DNA of 64,000 nucleotides, from NCBI GenBank assembly GCA_942159475.1, contig OW804097.1, positions 53,030,986 through 53,094,985 of the forward strand. Direction: 5' to 3'. Shown piece after piece: positions 20,761 through 33,158 of the stretch (positions within the stretch are counted from its first letter, which is position 1; each line of letters begins with the position of its first letter). The DNA comes from Sthenelais limicola (lineage: Eukaryota > Annelida > Polychaeta > Phyllodocida > Sigalionidae). Made by a program: the position numbers and the translations under genes. The notes under the pieces were generated by a model. The model saw nothing but the letters and a program-made list of their open reading frames with translations, was not told the DNA's origin and did not search any database.

Positions 20761-21180
20761 CCCGGAATTCATTCCTGGGCTCATTTTCCTGTTTTAAGAG
20801 CATTATCAATGTCAATGGCCTATTTCTCTATCTTCCTGGACCCATTGAAACAACCATAATTTTTATTTTCAATTCTCTTTAACAATTCTATCTGTTATTT
20901 AATGTTGGGACGATGTGAGTTCCCTGATTGCGCTACCACAACTGAATCTGCGCGGATTCAGATCGAACATTCCACCTGTCCTCCCCTGGCAACAACCAGG
21001 GTAACGTGCGGCAACATTAGCAACAGTATCCATGTACTTGCTACCCTCCAATCTATGTGTTTATTTGTGTCTCTAGGACCCGTAATTTCAACACAAGAGG
21101 GACAAAGATTAAAATAAAGTCTTAAATTATGGAATTTACCCATTTGCTCTATTATTCTCTGTAGTTTGGCTAATGTCATT

Positions 21181-21214
21181 GTGGTTTCGGCCCTACAGGG
21201 CCTCATCAGGCGCT
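21181..21214 (-). ncRNA. Hammerhead-like core (stem II perfect, stems I and III not resolved)
   Basis: The - strand reads CTGATGA, GGCCC-TGTA-GGGCC, GAAA. The catalytic core and stem II are perfect, but no partner strands for stems I and III could be found nearby. It may be a decayed Penelope-like element end. Confidence 0.4.
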
Positions 21215-21419
21215 AGCTTGGTCACTTTGGTCACATACAGAGTGTGACACTGGACCCACAAAAATTAGGGTTATCCCCAGTAGGAACATTTTGTATTTGA
21301 AACTATTTTAGGGTTAAATACTACTGGTAGCTACTAATTGTGAACACTATTTAGTGAAAAGGTTGTGTAGCAGTGTTTTGTTTAAGGTTATCCGGTTTTA
21401 GGCCGACAAATTTAGTTTC

Positions 21420-22220
21420 TGTACTCCTATTGCAGTCATACATAGAGGATTGAATAGAAGTTTAAATTAGAAGAGATCTTATTATTTTGGAGATATTATA
21501 TTAAATATTTCCAATCCTTTAGTTTGGCAATGCTTCAGTTTATTAAGGAAGGTGTAGTACGAATTTAGTATATACCTTACTGTTATGTTTCATCATTCTC
21601 ATGAATGGGGGCCCTCGTCGGCGTACCCACCAAGGGGCGTCGATCGGGTGTTATTTAATGTTGAATGTGAAATATTGAGTTGGAGAGTGAAAAGCTACAA
21701 TATAACATTGCATCACTCTAAATGATGTATATGTTATATTATTAAAATTAACAATAAACAGACAATTAAAAGAATTGTGTGGCATTTGCCTGACGTAGCC
21801 AATATGATACCCACTCTTCCTGGTGTGCGCAAATCATATTTGGCATCAAAACGTTCCCGCGGCCGAGTCGCGCATCGCCGATGCGACCCTAGTTAAGCTT
21901 TACTATATATAGAACTGCAACCAATGTTAGGCGTGAACGCGCGACCATGAGGGCAGAATGGTAGTGGGTGTATGGCCGCACATTGCCGCGGGTTTTGTCG
22001 TGGATTTTTTTTAAAAAACCAACGTATTTTTAACCCTTGTTTCTGTACTCCTATTGCAGTCATACATAGAGGATTGAATAGAAGTTTAAATTAGAAGAGA
22101 TCTTATTATTTTGGAGATATTATATTAAATATTTCCAATCCTTTAGCAACGCTTCAGTTTATTAAGGAAGGTGTAGTACGAATTTAGTATATACCTTACT
22201 GTTATGTTTCATCATTTTCA
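21420..22220. mobile_element. TRIM-like mini LTR retroelement
   Basis: Bases 21420-21601 and 22044-22220 are near-identical direct repeats that begin TGTACTCC and end TCA, differing by a 5 bp indel. Just inside the left repeat, TGGGGGCCCTCGTCGG (from 21606) resembles a tRNA-Pro-type primer binding site. The 440 bp interior has no coding potential. No clear polypurine tract or target duplication was found. A simple segmental duplication is the alternative. Confidence 0.6.
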
Positions 22221-22439
22221 CCGCTCATTTACACTTTCCTGAGTCAATGAGGCAAGAGTCAAACAGACTTGTGCAAAAATAGCAACAGGTGACTGTGTTT
22301 GTGATTGACAGGCAAGGGTCGCCCAAGCTACCTCACAGTTTCACATAAACAATACTGGGGGTGTTACAATACAGGGTCTTAGTAATGAGCGTTGCAACAA
22401 CAAACAGAAACATTTAAGAAATAAACTCAATATAATATT

Positions 22440-24500
22440 TTTAAAAACATGATGGATGGAGGATATTTATGTCCCTAAATGCATTATAATGATAATTTGG
22501 GGTGCTGAAATAAAGAATTTGTAAATGCAAACCTGTAAATCTTGACACCACCTGGTGGAAACAACTCGAACTAAGCCTGTGGCAAGATGAGCCAGATGAG
22601 GGTGTTTTATAAAGTTATAGAAACCACTAAAACACGGTGATATATTTTTTGTACAATGTTGGTATTTTGGATGTAATCTAGTACACCATGTCAGCTATCT
22701 AGAATAGTTTTCATATTCATTATTTCTCTGGATAAGCCATATTTGCATAGAGATATAGCTATATTATAATTACAGTAATATACATATTATATTTAATACA
22801 TTTATTTTATTTCATATTTTTCGTTTCTATGTCATTGTTTCATAGCCAACACACAAACCAAAAACCGGACAATGATGGACAAGTACCTTGGCATAAACAA
22901 CTATTTATATCTGACACTTTAGACTCACCAATCTGACACCCATGCTCATCAGCACGGAGCGTTCTGGCCGCACTAATTGTTTAAATCAAAACAGCAAGCC
23001 TCCATACAGCTAGTCGCCAGTAGCAGGGGTTGCATGGGGTACAATAGTAAGCAACGCAGAGCGTTCCGTCCGTGTAAAAGATTTAATTAAAAAGAGCGTG
23101 CATATGCATTTCAGGCGCAAGGGTAGGGGGACAGCACAGCGGCCAAGGGCAGTGAACGCAGTGGCGGACAGTGCCTGCATATAGACCGCTGAGGTTTCCT
23201 ATTTGGTCGCTCTATCCTGGTGGCCTTGTGTATGCCGGGTTTGGTTCTGGCATTCGATTCCCAGTCCTATTTCCAAGGCATGCTTACCATGCTGGAATTA
23301 AGCATTATGAAAGCATGTTGAATATGAGCTTCCATGCTTCATTCACTAAGTTCTGGCTGTGCATTATTGGCACAGTCCAAAACCTGAGATGAGCTGCCAC
23401 ATGTCAACCCATATTTAGGGCTTGGGGTATACTGAAAGAGTTAGTGTCCTTAGGAAAGTGGGCTCATGCATTTCATGCAGTCTTTTCACCAATCCTAAAC
23501 ATTGCTAATACAACATTACACTGTGAGAATGCAGGGGAAAATGGGAGAGTATGGCGATATTTAGTTAAAACTATTTGGAATATGTGGGGGATTGGTGTAT
23601 CTTAATGTTAACAATTCTCATCCTTAACAATTCTCATCCCAATGTCGATGTAAAATGGGCAAACATCTCCATTTCCATCCTTTCTCTCATCAAAACTGAA
23701 GCGACCAGCTACACAGCCAGAGAGAGAAGGAACACAGAAGAAAAGAGATGGATAGCCAGACTCAAAACGATGGTACCCAACGGACTTAACATTTTGGATT
23801 GATCTCCTTTCGGACATTTTCAACCCCACGTTCACAAAATTAATATGTTTTTTACTGATCCAAATCTGATCAACAGCTCTGAGAGGCCAAGCTCAGGGAA
23901 GAGATCAATGGCCAGCACCACACCATCTGATAGTCTATGACCTTGCCACCATCCAATGTGAGATGTTTGACAACTGTACGCTCTTTGACAAGGTATTAAG
24001 GAATTGATTCTGTTCAGCAGTTGAAGACACTGGATGATGTGAACTTTTTAACTTTTTGAGGAATAAAAAAACCTCATTAAGGACCCACAGCAATTCAGAT
24101 TTTGAAAACTATGCCCTCCTCCTTTTGTATATGATGGAGGCAATTTACCAACTATCCTCCTTTAGAAACTTGATGCTGGACTCCTGACTCAGACCAAGGG
24201 CCATCATTCTGATTGATCGGTTGATTGATGAACTTTTATTAATCAAATGATTAGGTAGGCTGGTCTTCTCCCTTTCTATTGGGAGGTTTTCAATCTATGC
24301 TGGACAGCATTTACATAATTGAGGGAACAATCCATCATTGAGTCAATGCCTCAGTAGTGGCCCTCGTTATTACTTCCTTTCAATGAATACATTATGGTTT
24401 ACTGGGTGGGTCTCTAGTACTACCATATGTCTGTCAAGAAGACTGGCATACAGCAGGCATAATTAATTTGTATGTCAAAAAAATGGCCATGACAATATTA
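22440..24500. other. No identifiable gene or element
   Basis: AT-rich DNA with short frames only. Nothing here was recognised as a gene, RNA or transposon family. Confidence 0.4.
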
Positions 24501-24514
24501 GAGAACAGTCACTT

Positions 24515-24811
24515 TTAAATCTCCATGTCTTGGTTCATAATGCCCATAATTCTTGCAGTAGTAGGCCACTCATTAAGTCTGCACTTTCTGACAGTTTCTA
24601 CCAACAGAGCTAGAGACAACTGATTTAATATCTCAGGTAGAACCTGTATTGCTTCGAGATCAGATAATAGAGACAGAAAATCCAAGCTGGTTTGGTCTAT
24701 CCCCATACTTATCAGGTATGGTATCAAGGAGAGCACTTTTTTTTTCTTATTTAGGATGTTTATACAGCAAGTCAAACAATACAGTGAAACATAATTGTGA
24801 GTTAGGCTCAC
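24515..24811 (-). other. Unrecognised 98-codon open frame
   Basis: The - strand frame has a helix-rich, leucine-rich composition (for example LSLLSDLEAIQVLPEILNQL) that looks more protein-like than its surroundings. No motif was recognised and no start or splice context decides it. It may be a transposon relic. Confidence 0.2.
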
Positions 24812-24867
24812 GGGTTTAATTCATATACAAATTGCCACTTTATAGGGATTTTGTCCCTCCTGCAGCT

Positions 24868-25602
24868 ATTCGCCCCCCAGAGGTTACAGATCCCGCCCAA
24901 TCTCGCAGAATCATGTGCGGGTTCCGGTCATTGAATTGCCATTGATTTGAGCTGAAAGCGCTACAAATCATCCTTTCTAAGTGCAATGTTGTGTAGAATG
25001 TTCATAATTACTTTAGTATATTATAGTTTAAGGGAGATACTTTCTAGAAATAATAAGAAAATTGCTCGTTTTCATATGTACCCATCCAAAAACATCACTT
25101 GTCAAACCGAAGGGTGGTTTTCAGAGCCCTTCTCTCTTGACTTGCAAGTTTTAGGTCCTGTTACGAGTAACGTAAAATAATTACCAACATTCGTCAACAG
25201 GAAAAAAAAGAAATTCTAATCCATTCAACCTTAGAAATGCTTTTTTATAACTTCTAAACATCAATATCCTAATAAATGTGAAAATATGATAAGATTATGA
25301 ACATGGCTAATGATGTAAAATCCAGATTGGTTGTTGACCAAAACAAAGTTTTGACATTGGCCGTTCAGTTCAGTCAACGATCATGATATAAATATAAGTT
25401 TAACTAGTCATATAATATATAACAAGTGTCCGGAGAAAGATATAGAGGTATTGTTTGGATTAAGTCAGTTTATTTATGTTTATCAAGTTTAATTAAGTGT
25501 TGAGCCTCCAAATAAGTTGGCCTCCAATGGCTTAGGCCTTGCGACATGTTGCGTCTGCCTGCACGCGCGCAAGGCATTATGGGAAACCTCTGGAGGGCGA
25601 AT
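24868..25602. repeat. Inverted pair ATTCGCCCYCCAGAGGTT
   Basis: The 18-mer at 24868-24885 recurs inverted at 25585-25602 with one mismatch. Beyond it the flanks differ, so a 735 bp TIR element is possible but not shown. Confidence 0.35.
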
Positions 25603-25754
25603 TGGAAGAAGCACCCTGTTGTCCTTGTTTCGAGGGGAGGATACTAAACTACTAGAAGATTAGACTATACATAACTATTAGACCACCAATCCCGAGATTC
25701 ACCATCTCTGACCGACAAAACGAGGCATCGTTCTGCGTGCGTTCATTTACTACC

Positions 25755-25815
25755 CATATATGGCAAGGCGTGACACGTGACCCATATATGGCAAGGCGTG
25801 ACCCGTATATGGCAT
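25755..25815 (+). repeat. Short tandem repeat CCATATATGGCAAGGCGTGA
   Basis: Two clear units and one degenerate unit of about 30 bp lie in tandem. Nothing else was identified between 25620 and 28060. Confidence 0.55.
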
Positions 25816-28084
25816 GCGCCAAATATGGCAATGAGGTACCCGTTGGACACATTCTCACTGGAGCACCGCATTTTGATTCACAACATGTTGTGCGTCAAAA
25901 TGCACCCCTCCACAAGTTGTTTTATTTACTACTTGACGCACTGTTTCACAGGCTGCAGTGTAGCAGGTCAGTAGGCACTACTGTGTAGTGCGTCAAAACG
26001 CAGTAATAATATGTGCGTCATAACACAATAGCCTATTGAATAGGCCTATAGAGTAACTTTGATCAATACAGCATTATTATAATAAGTGCATCGAAATACA
26101 CATTTATGTATTAAATATTCAGTTTGAATGAACATCCAATTTAGACTTGCTGAGGAAACCCAGCAATTGAACATAACCACTGGCATCCTTAGAAAGACAT
26201 CCATTTATTTGTCCTTTTGCCTACAGAGAGTGTCCACATGAGTGTGGGTTCATCATTCTCCCCCTGTTCAATGTAGGTTGTGGGTTGTGGGGGTACACTA
26301 CATATACAGATGTAAATGATAGGGGGTGTTTTAAGTATGCACCCTCTACAATATCACATGAATGATTACACAGACAAAATATAGAAGAATATCACCGAAA
26401 ACAATTCGAGAGATATGATGGTTAATTCCAATATTGCATAAATGTCACAATATTACATGGGTAGAGCTTTTAATTTAGAAGAATTAGTAATATTGACCAG
26501 CTTGCTTGTAGCGCCCTCCAGGAAAGTGTGGGCCCGCTAGACAGATGTTGATGCAGAGGAAGTCGTTGGCTATTTACTGTTATATGTATGGATTCTTTTT
26601 CTCATTTTCAATGACTAACCCCCCACCCACCCGGCTCAGCTATCATATGATTCCCTATGCGGTTGTTTTGATGGCCAGAACACCCACAACACAGATGTGG
26701 CTGTTCTGCGGGGGCGCCTCTAGTGTTAGTTTCAGTAAGTTTGTTGGTCCTGCGAGGTGAGTGCGAGGAAGAAGGCTTAAGCACTGGAGATCGCTAGACA
26801 TGCGTTGGGAAATCAGGGTATGTGCATTACGAGTACAATATAGACACTATGAACCCCGACGTTTTGCTTCTTAAAAATGTTGAGGATGTCAAATCTGGCA
26901 TTGGTTTTTCACCTGGATGACGAAAACATAGGAAATCGGGACATCAAGCCAACTTTCCTAGACTAATTTCGCAGCTCCAGGTGACTGGTGGCGTGCTCTT
27001 GTGCCTATGGGAGAATCAAGATTCCCAAGGGAACCCACTGCGCCATTTCGTCCAGTGTTATAAATGCACAATGGATATTGTTTGGTTTAGCATGGAGGGG
27101 TTTCTGAAATGTAGGGAGGGAGAGGTGGGTCTAATGAGCGACAGGTGAGTGTGAAATGCCAGCTATAGGGGAGTGAGGTGTCATGTATTGTGATTTTCAT
27201 GGCTGTAGTAAATTAAAGTAGCCTAGATGCTTGAGGGTAGTTTTGTGGTGCATTTTCACACACTTTTAAGGAAGCACTGGGAACTTATATTATGCTAAAT
27301 ATAATATTTGGGTGACCACACTATTGACAATTGTTCAATTAATTAAAAATACCATTCATTTGTTATAGCCTAATTCTTTACATTGCGATTTTGCAGAATT
27401 GCACTGTAAGATGTAAATTATATATATCTTTTACCATTGGGAATGTACAGTAGAACAACTGCTCAATGTAAGGATTATTTTCATAATGAAGATAGTAATT
27501 AACAGTTATTAAAATCCTTATTGCATGAATATCCAAATTATATTGGTACATGGGCCATATATGCCCTTATATAGCTTTACTTATCAAATTAAAATCTATG
27601 GTGATTGACAGTGTATGCAGTACGGTACGCAGTCACGCACTATGCCACTCTAGGAAAGCTTGTAGCTTGACCAGTGAATGGACTGCTTTTTATGTGCGGG
27701 TCGCACTGAGGCATACACTTTACATACGGTAGCTAGGGCTAAAAAGCTGTGAAGCAGAATGGGTGTGCGCATAGGGTAGTGCATGCGCATGCGTGATTCT
27801 CACACGTCGTTGGCAAAAATTGAATAGAGTTTCTGAGCGATTCGAAGTCTAGCTATTTCAGAATAATTCTTATTTATCTGGCTGAAAACTAGGTAGGGGG
27901 GTGTGGTAACCTTTTTTTTTTACCTCCCAGGAACTGAAAAAAATGTCTATTTCATAACAATAGTTGTTTTAGACATGGGAAATGTGCTTTTTGACAGTTC
28001 TGGGTTAGGAAAATCCGTTTTCCTGCTTTTGTAAGCTTTTTTTGTCAAAAGGTCCCCAAAAAGTAAGATCGGATTTTTTAAAGT

Positions 28085-28140
28085 TTCCCCCGCCGAAGGC
28101 GGTACGAGCGCCGAAGGCGCTTGTACTGGGAAACCTTATA
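28085..28140. repeat. Nested GC-rich hairpins around GCCGAAGGC
   Basis: CCGCCGAAGGCGG and GCGCCGAAGGCGC lie in tandem, enclosed by GTTTCCC..GGGAAAC. Strong secondary structure is expected. Function is unknown. Confidence 0.5.
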
Positions 28141-28543
28141 TAGGTTCCAGTTCTTGCCGCCTGTTCTTTGGGCGTCCGCGTCGCCCCCTTATAAGGGAAA
28201 CCTGACTCCCCCTGTTCTCACCTGAATTTCCAACGCACTTGCGTAAACATCGCAGTGAATTTACGCTCCCGCAAATTGATAAAAATCGCTATTTCCACTC
28301 AAAATAAATTGCCAAAAACATGAAATTCAGAAAGGGCATGCTTTTCTACCCCTATATATGTGTTTATATCAATGTCAGTTTATAAATAAGGCTCATATAA
28401 GCAAAACATTTCAGTTGCCAAAGTAGGTCTACATTATCGAGTCAGGTTGCAAGAAAATGTACAATTCGCCTGCACAATTTCTCTCAGATTTGAGAAAGAA
28501 ACCAGGTTCAAAATACAGTTTAACATAAACAGGCAGATTTGTT

Positions 28544-28866
28544 TAATCAAGAAATAAACTAACCTTGGTGACGTTTATTTCGGGTTATACAGAGCATCGT
28601 AGTCGATATAGACGGTAGTACAGGGGAGATACGTCACGCGTATCGATGACGTCACACTTTCCAGCCACGGTGAGGGGACTAAGTACTCGATATAGAACCC
28701 CAATAATTTATCGATAATCTAATCGATTTATAGCAGAGTAGTACAGGTAGAAATTACATTAATTTCTGGGTGGGACGGGTGGGCCCCTGTACTACCGTCT
28801 ATATCGACTACGATGCTCTGCATAACCCGAAATAAACGTCACCAAGGTTAGTTTATTTCTTGATTA
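28544..28866. mobile_element. Palindromic element of 323 bp adjoining the DIRS terminus
   Basis: TAATCAAGAAATAAACTAAC at 28544 is repeated inverted up to 28866, with arms of about 78 bases. Inside the left arm, GGAGATACGTCACGCGTATC plus GATGACGTCAC matches the inner right terminus of the neighbouring DIRS-like element (about 40090-40118). It overlaps the DIRS inverted terminus by seven bases. Confidence 0.65.
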
Positions 28867-28906
28867 TGCTTCGCATCTCCGTCGCTAGACGGTAGCACCG
28901 AGGAGA
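28860..28906. repeat. DIRS-like inverted terminal repeat (left on + strand)
   Basis: 47 bases, starting TTGATTATGCTTCGCATCTC, identical to the reverse complement of 40113-40159. Confidence 0.85.
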
Positions 28907-29145
28907 CTTTCAAGTCTTAGTTCCCGAACCACTAAAAATGAAACATTGACACAAGTCAAATTTAGACCTTTTTTATCAATAGGTAAAAAGGCGAACCTAC
29001 ACATTTATTAGTCAAAATTGCATAATCAGCATATGACAACAAGACCCCGAATCATAGGGGTGATAACTGTATTTCAACAAGACCCTTCAACAATCAGGGT
29101 AGTAACCACAGTAACATAGTATCAGAAAAATTTCCAATAATTGCC

Positions 29146-29270
29146 CGAGAGTTAGTCTCTAGACAGTAAAATCGTATCAGAATAATTTTCAATAATTACT
29201 CAATAATTGCCCGAGAGTTAGTCTCTAGACAGTAAAATCGTATCAGAATAATTTTCAATAATTACTCAAG
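29146..29270. repeat. Tandem duplication near the DIRS 3' end
   Basis: Two units of about 61 bp begin GCCCGAGAGTTAGTCTCTAG and end with AATAATTACTCAA. They lie just beyond the recombinase stop on the - strand. Confidence 0.7.
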
Positions 29271-29272
29271 AA

Positions 29273-30416
29273 TCATTTCTTAGATAAGAGTCTGTGAGAA
29301 ACATCTTCCTCAGAGATCACCGGTTTTCTATAGAACCGACGGAATGTATTTTCGGATTTCCACCGTCCTCTGTTCAATATTTCAGGAATTGAAACATTCA
29401 GCGAGTCTAATTTCGAGACTGCTGCCGATCTAGTACTGTGCGCTTTAAAAATTGTAGTATCTACACCACTAGAGGTCAGAACCTCGCGCACCCACCTAGC
29501 TACAGTATTCGTGGAAACAGGTCCATACGGAGGGACATAACTAACAACTAATTGTCCTCTGCATTTACCATCCGCATGAACTTTTCTCAGTTCTGCGGTT
29601 CGTCTTACATATTCAGCGGTAACCCTAACTAAACACAACCTAGGGTCTTCGAGAAAACTCTTGCTAGAGAACACTTTGAGTGGATTCCCCGGTTTAGAGG
29701 TTTTCAACAGTTTCGTGATTACAAAAATAACTTTGTTCTCTTTCATTAATACATTTTCAACATCAATAGACACGATGGTTCAGCCAGAGTTCAGCCAGAT
29801 ATTCGATTACTATATCTGTGTCCCATGTCTCGATGTACCTCCCAGAGGCAGGGCATCTGTTACCAGCCCCTCTCAAGACATGACTTACAATCTTGTTAGC
29901 CCCGAAAGCCTTCCCCCCCCTTTCTTTCAGAACAGCAGAGAGGGCACTTCTCGCCACTTTAAGTGAGCTGTAAGAGTAACCAAGATCGAAAAGCATGCAA
30001 AGGAAGTTGATGCCAACCCCAATTTCAACATCATACTGATCAACTCCTTTTTCAACACAATAAACTTTCCATTGTCGGAGAAAAACATTGTAAACCTTTT
30101 GGGTTTCAAGACGCCAAGAACACGCGAAAAGATCACGAGCAGTCTTAGAAAGATTTAATTCAGAAATCTGGCGTTCCCACAAAGAGCGATTATTAGTTCT
30201 GTCTCTGTTAAGTTGTCCTCTTGGGACTTGAAGGCCAGTATGAGGTTCCCTCGACCTCGCTTCACGATTTTGTACCTGCCTTGGCTTAGTTTTAGCAGTT
30301 TGGGAAACCACACTTGGTTCGCCCACGCTGGACCCACTACAATCGCTGTTGCTTGTTCGGCTTGTAGCTTTTGAAGGCACTTGCTCATCAGACTGAAAGG
30401 AGGAAACAAATAACAT
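29273..30416 (-). pseudogene. DIRS-like tyrosine recombinase with internal deletion
   Basis: Two frames meet at 29763-29773. The upstream part (from 30416) is the N-terminal SAM-like domain of the recombinase. The downstream part (to 29273) has HSTRSAAVSKL (His-x-x-Arg) and a terminal RGRWKSENTFRRFYRK with the catalytic Tyr. The segment expected between 'VIEYLAELW' and 'SIDVENV', which in relatives carries the first catalytic Arg (the 'LL-L-TGQR' region), is missing. A short repeat GGCTGAACTCTGGCTGAAC marks the junction. The enzyme would be dead. Confidence 0.75.
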
Positions 30417-32100
30417 AGATTATATTTCGACCACACTACAGAGAAAGCATCTACAAAAGAGGCTTTAGGATCAGGTTTCCAACTCACAAATTTCTGAACT
30501 TTAGCATTCAAATGAGAAGCAAATAGATCAATTTCAGGTCTGCCAAAATCTCTACAAGCTGAGTCAAAAATCTTTGGATTTAATTCCCATTCGGTGTTAT
30601 CAGTGAAATGCCTACTCGCGTAATCCGCTTCGACATTTTCCACCCCAGGGATATGACTAGCTAAGAACCACACTTGTCGTTCTTCTGCCCATAGCCAGAT
30701 ACTTCTGGCTACGTCATTGCATTCTTTGGACCTGGTCCCTCCCATTTTGTTTATGTAGGCAACCGTGGTGCTGTTATCAGACAGGATAAGAATTTTCTTC
30801 TTGTTGATATCCCTCATGAGGCTATTGAGGCCGTTCAAAACGGCCTGCATCTCCAAAACATTGATATGTTTCCCCTCCATAAAGGAATCCCATCTATAAC
30901 CTGTACTGGTATTGTTATACACAGCCCCCCACCCTTGTAAGGACGCATCCGTAGTTAAGGTGAGTTCAGGCCCACGCGGTCTGATTAATCGAGTGGCGGA
31001 GCCTACACGACTGTACCACCATTCTAGATCTACCCAAGCTTTCTTTGAGATATACATCATGCCATCAAATCCGGCAGGGCCAGCTCTTCTAAGAGCCAGG
31101 ATTTTTTCTACTTCAATTTGCTTGTAATGCGCTAACGCATAATCAAATCCTTTTGTCAGATCAACCATCAGACCCACTACTTTAGCAACTTCTCTAATTT
31201 TATGTTCCTTATTTGGTCTCAATTTGTCAATCCATTCCCTCAACCTAGATATCTTTTCAGGTGTAGGTCTGACCGACATGTCAACCGAATTCAGAATATA
31301 GCCCAAAAACGTTAGTTCCTGTGATGGGATTTTTGGGGATTTTTCTTGATGGATAAAAAACCCCAAACTGGTAATTACCTTCTCAATTCTCTCCACTCCG
31401 GCTGCGCACTCTTTACTCGTGCTCCCTAAAATGAAAATATCATCGATATAGTTGAAGCACAGAATGCCCTCTCTTCTCAGAGAGGCAAATACAGGTTTAA
31501 GGATTTTTGTAAAAACCCTAGGAGCGGGTGAGAGCCCAAAAGGGACAGCGTTGAAACGGTATACCTTGCCTTTCCATTGGAAAGTAATGTAATCTCTAAA
31601 TTCATGGTCTAAATTTAGTGAATAGTACGCTTCTTTAAGATCAAGTGAAGCCATAAAGGCTCCCTTCTCTAACAGGTCAATTGCAGTTTCCAAATTGTCC
31701 ATTTTGAAATGTTCTTTTCTTATGTAATGGTTCAAGACTGTCAGATCGATAATTAATCTCCATTTACCTTCCGGTTTTGGTCTAAGAAAAACATTCGCAA
31801 TGAATTTTGCCTGTTTAGCACGAATCTGAGTGACTACACCTTTTTCTACAAGTTTGTCAACTTCTACTTGAAGAGCTTTGCTCTGAAATCCTTCATTCTA
31901 TATTCCCGAGGAACTGACTTTTGAACAGGGATTTTTATCAAATCTAGTGTCACTCCTTCTACTTGAGTAAGCACCCATTGATCAGTACAGATCTTTTCCC
32001 AGTTAGTCAAATAGAATCTGATATTGCCCGGAATAAATTTATTCACAGTTGGGGACCCGACCAAGGTTGAATCAAAACAACATGATACAGACCTACCTCG
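30155..32100 (-). pseudogene. DIRS-like reverse transcriptase-RNase H
   Basis: The N-terminal end lies at about 32100 to 31890, where a frameshift leads into the long frame ending at 30155. RT motif A is SLDLKEAYYSL and motif C is FNYIDDIFILG (about 31450). RNase H includes LTTDASLQGWGAV, INVLEMQAVLNGL, ILSDNSTTVAYIN and NVEADYASR. The tail has the DIRS-typical 'EIDLFASHLNAKVQKFVSWKPDP' type segment (shown here only by that label) leading to the recombinase. It overlaps the recombinase frame by about 260 bases. Confidence 0.85.
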
Positions 32101-32108
32101 CCGAGGCT

Positions 32109-32887
32109 CTATTCCTTCTGGTTGGCGTCCCCCTTCCGAAAATCCGAAGACTTTCCAGATTTATCTCCGTTCTTGGGGAATGACTTCTTGAATTTCCCAT
32201 TGAAATTCTTGCCTTTGCCTTTGCCTTTGCCTTTCCCTTGGTTTGGGGGAAATTTGCCCTGTTTGGATTTGTTCTTGCTGTCAGACCAGGACTTTTTCAT
32301 GTCCTCCATCTTCTTGGCCAGCCTGGCCACGTGTTCACTTTCTTTAAGTGAACCCTCAAGATTGTCCGAAAGTAAATACGTAACCCCAGGGGGATTTGAG
32401 TCATTGGCTAATGTCTTGTATTCCGTCGGGAGGAAAGAGCGAATAGCTTCGCGTCTGTCTTTGACGAGTTTGAAACGACTGAAATAAGAAGCCATAGATA
32501 CCGCATTAGCAATATCTTTCATTGGTTCAGTAACCCACTTGGCCTCTGGTTCCTTTTCTTTTAGTTTCTGGGCGGCAGCCAGAACAGCAGAGATAATTCT
32601 CAGAAATAGAATCTCGTTTCGCTTCAATTTCTCATCGTTTTCTTTTGCCTCCTTGGGCAAGGCATCACGGATCTTAGTATTGATCTGGTGAGGTTGCATG
32701 TACTCCAAATTACTAGGCCTCCTGTACTCATCCATCACCTTTTTTAGGCCTTCAACAGAAAGAGTAACTCTGAAACGTTTGTCGAGAAAGTCGAGCTTCG
32801 TGGACCGGGTTGCTTACACGGTCCTCCTCTTCGATCTCTTCTGCAAGAGATTCCCAAATAGATTTAGCAACAGTTCCGGGGCTAGGC
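32109..32887 (-). pseudogene. DIRS-like gag, C-terminal portion
   Basis: This is the second half of gag, separated from its start by the LINE. It runs from the target duplication at 32888-32904 to the stop at 32109 with a one-base frame change near 32800. The tail is a KGKGKGKGKNFNGKFKKS basic, glycine-lysine-rich RNA-binding region. In DIRS elements Gag lacks a zinc knuckle, and none is seen here. Confidence 0.7.
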
Positions 32888-32904
32888 CCTGAAGAAGCAG
32901 TATT
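32888..32904. repeat. Target-site duplication of the LINE, 3' copy
   Basis: CCTGAAGAAGCAGTATT, repeated at 39290-39306. It directly precedes the poly(T) that represents the LINE poly(A) tail. Confidence 0.9.
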
Positions 32905-33158
32905 TTTTTTTTTTTTTCCCAACACCGGGTCTTTATTCATGAGGTAGACAAGATTTCAGATGCAGAGCGGTATACAATTTTGGTTTTACAAACGCTCTAG
33001 AGGTCAACAAAACAAATCAACATGGATAGAAACAAGTTACAGGGCAGGATACACAACAAAATCAAGTGCACTCGTCATGTTCCAGGACATGGGTTGATCG
33101 TATGGTTTAGACAGCACGAATCGGACATTACAAGTTATCATAGAAACGCTCCCACAAC

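Noticed and set aside
24868..25602. A TIR transposon bounded by ATTCGCCCYCCAGAGGTT
   Set aside because: Kept only as a weak inverted pair because similarity ends after 18 bases and no target duplication was found.
30155..30800. A DNA adenine methyltransferase domain, found in some DIRS elements
   Set aside because: The region after RNase H has the common DIRS linker but no methyltransferase motif that I can see.
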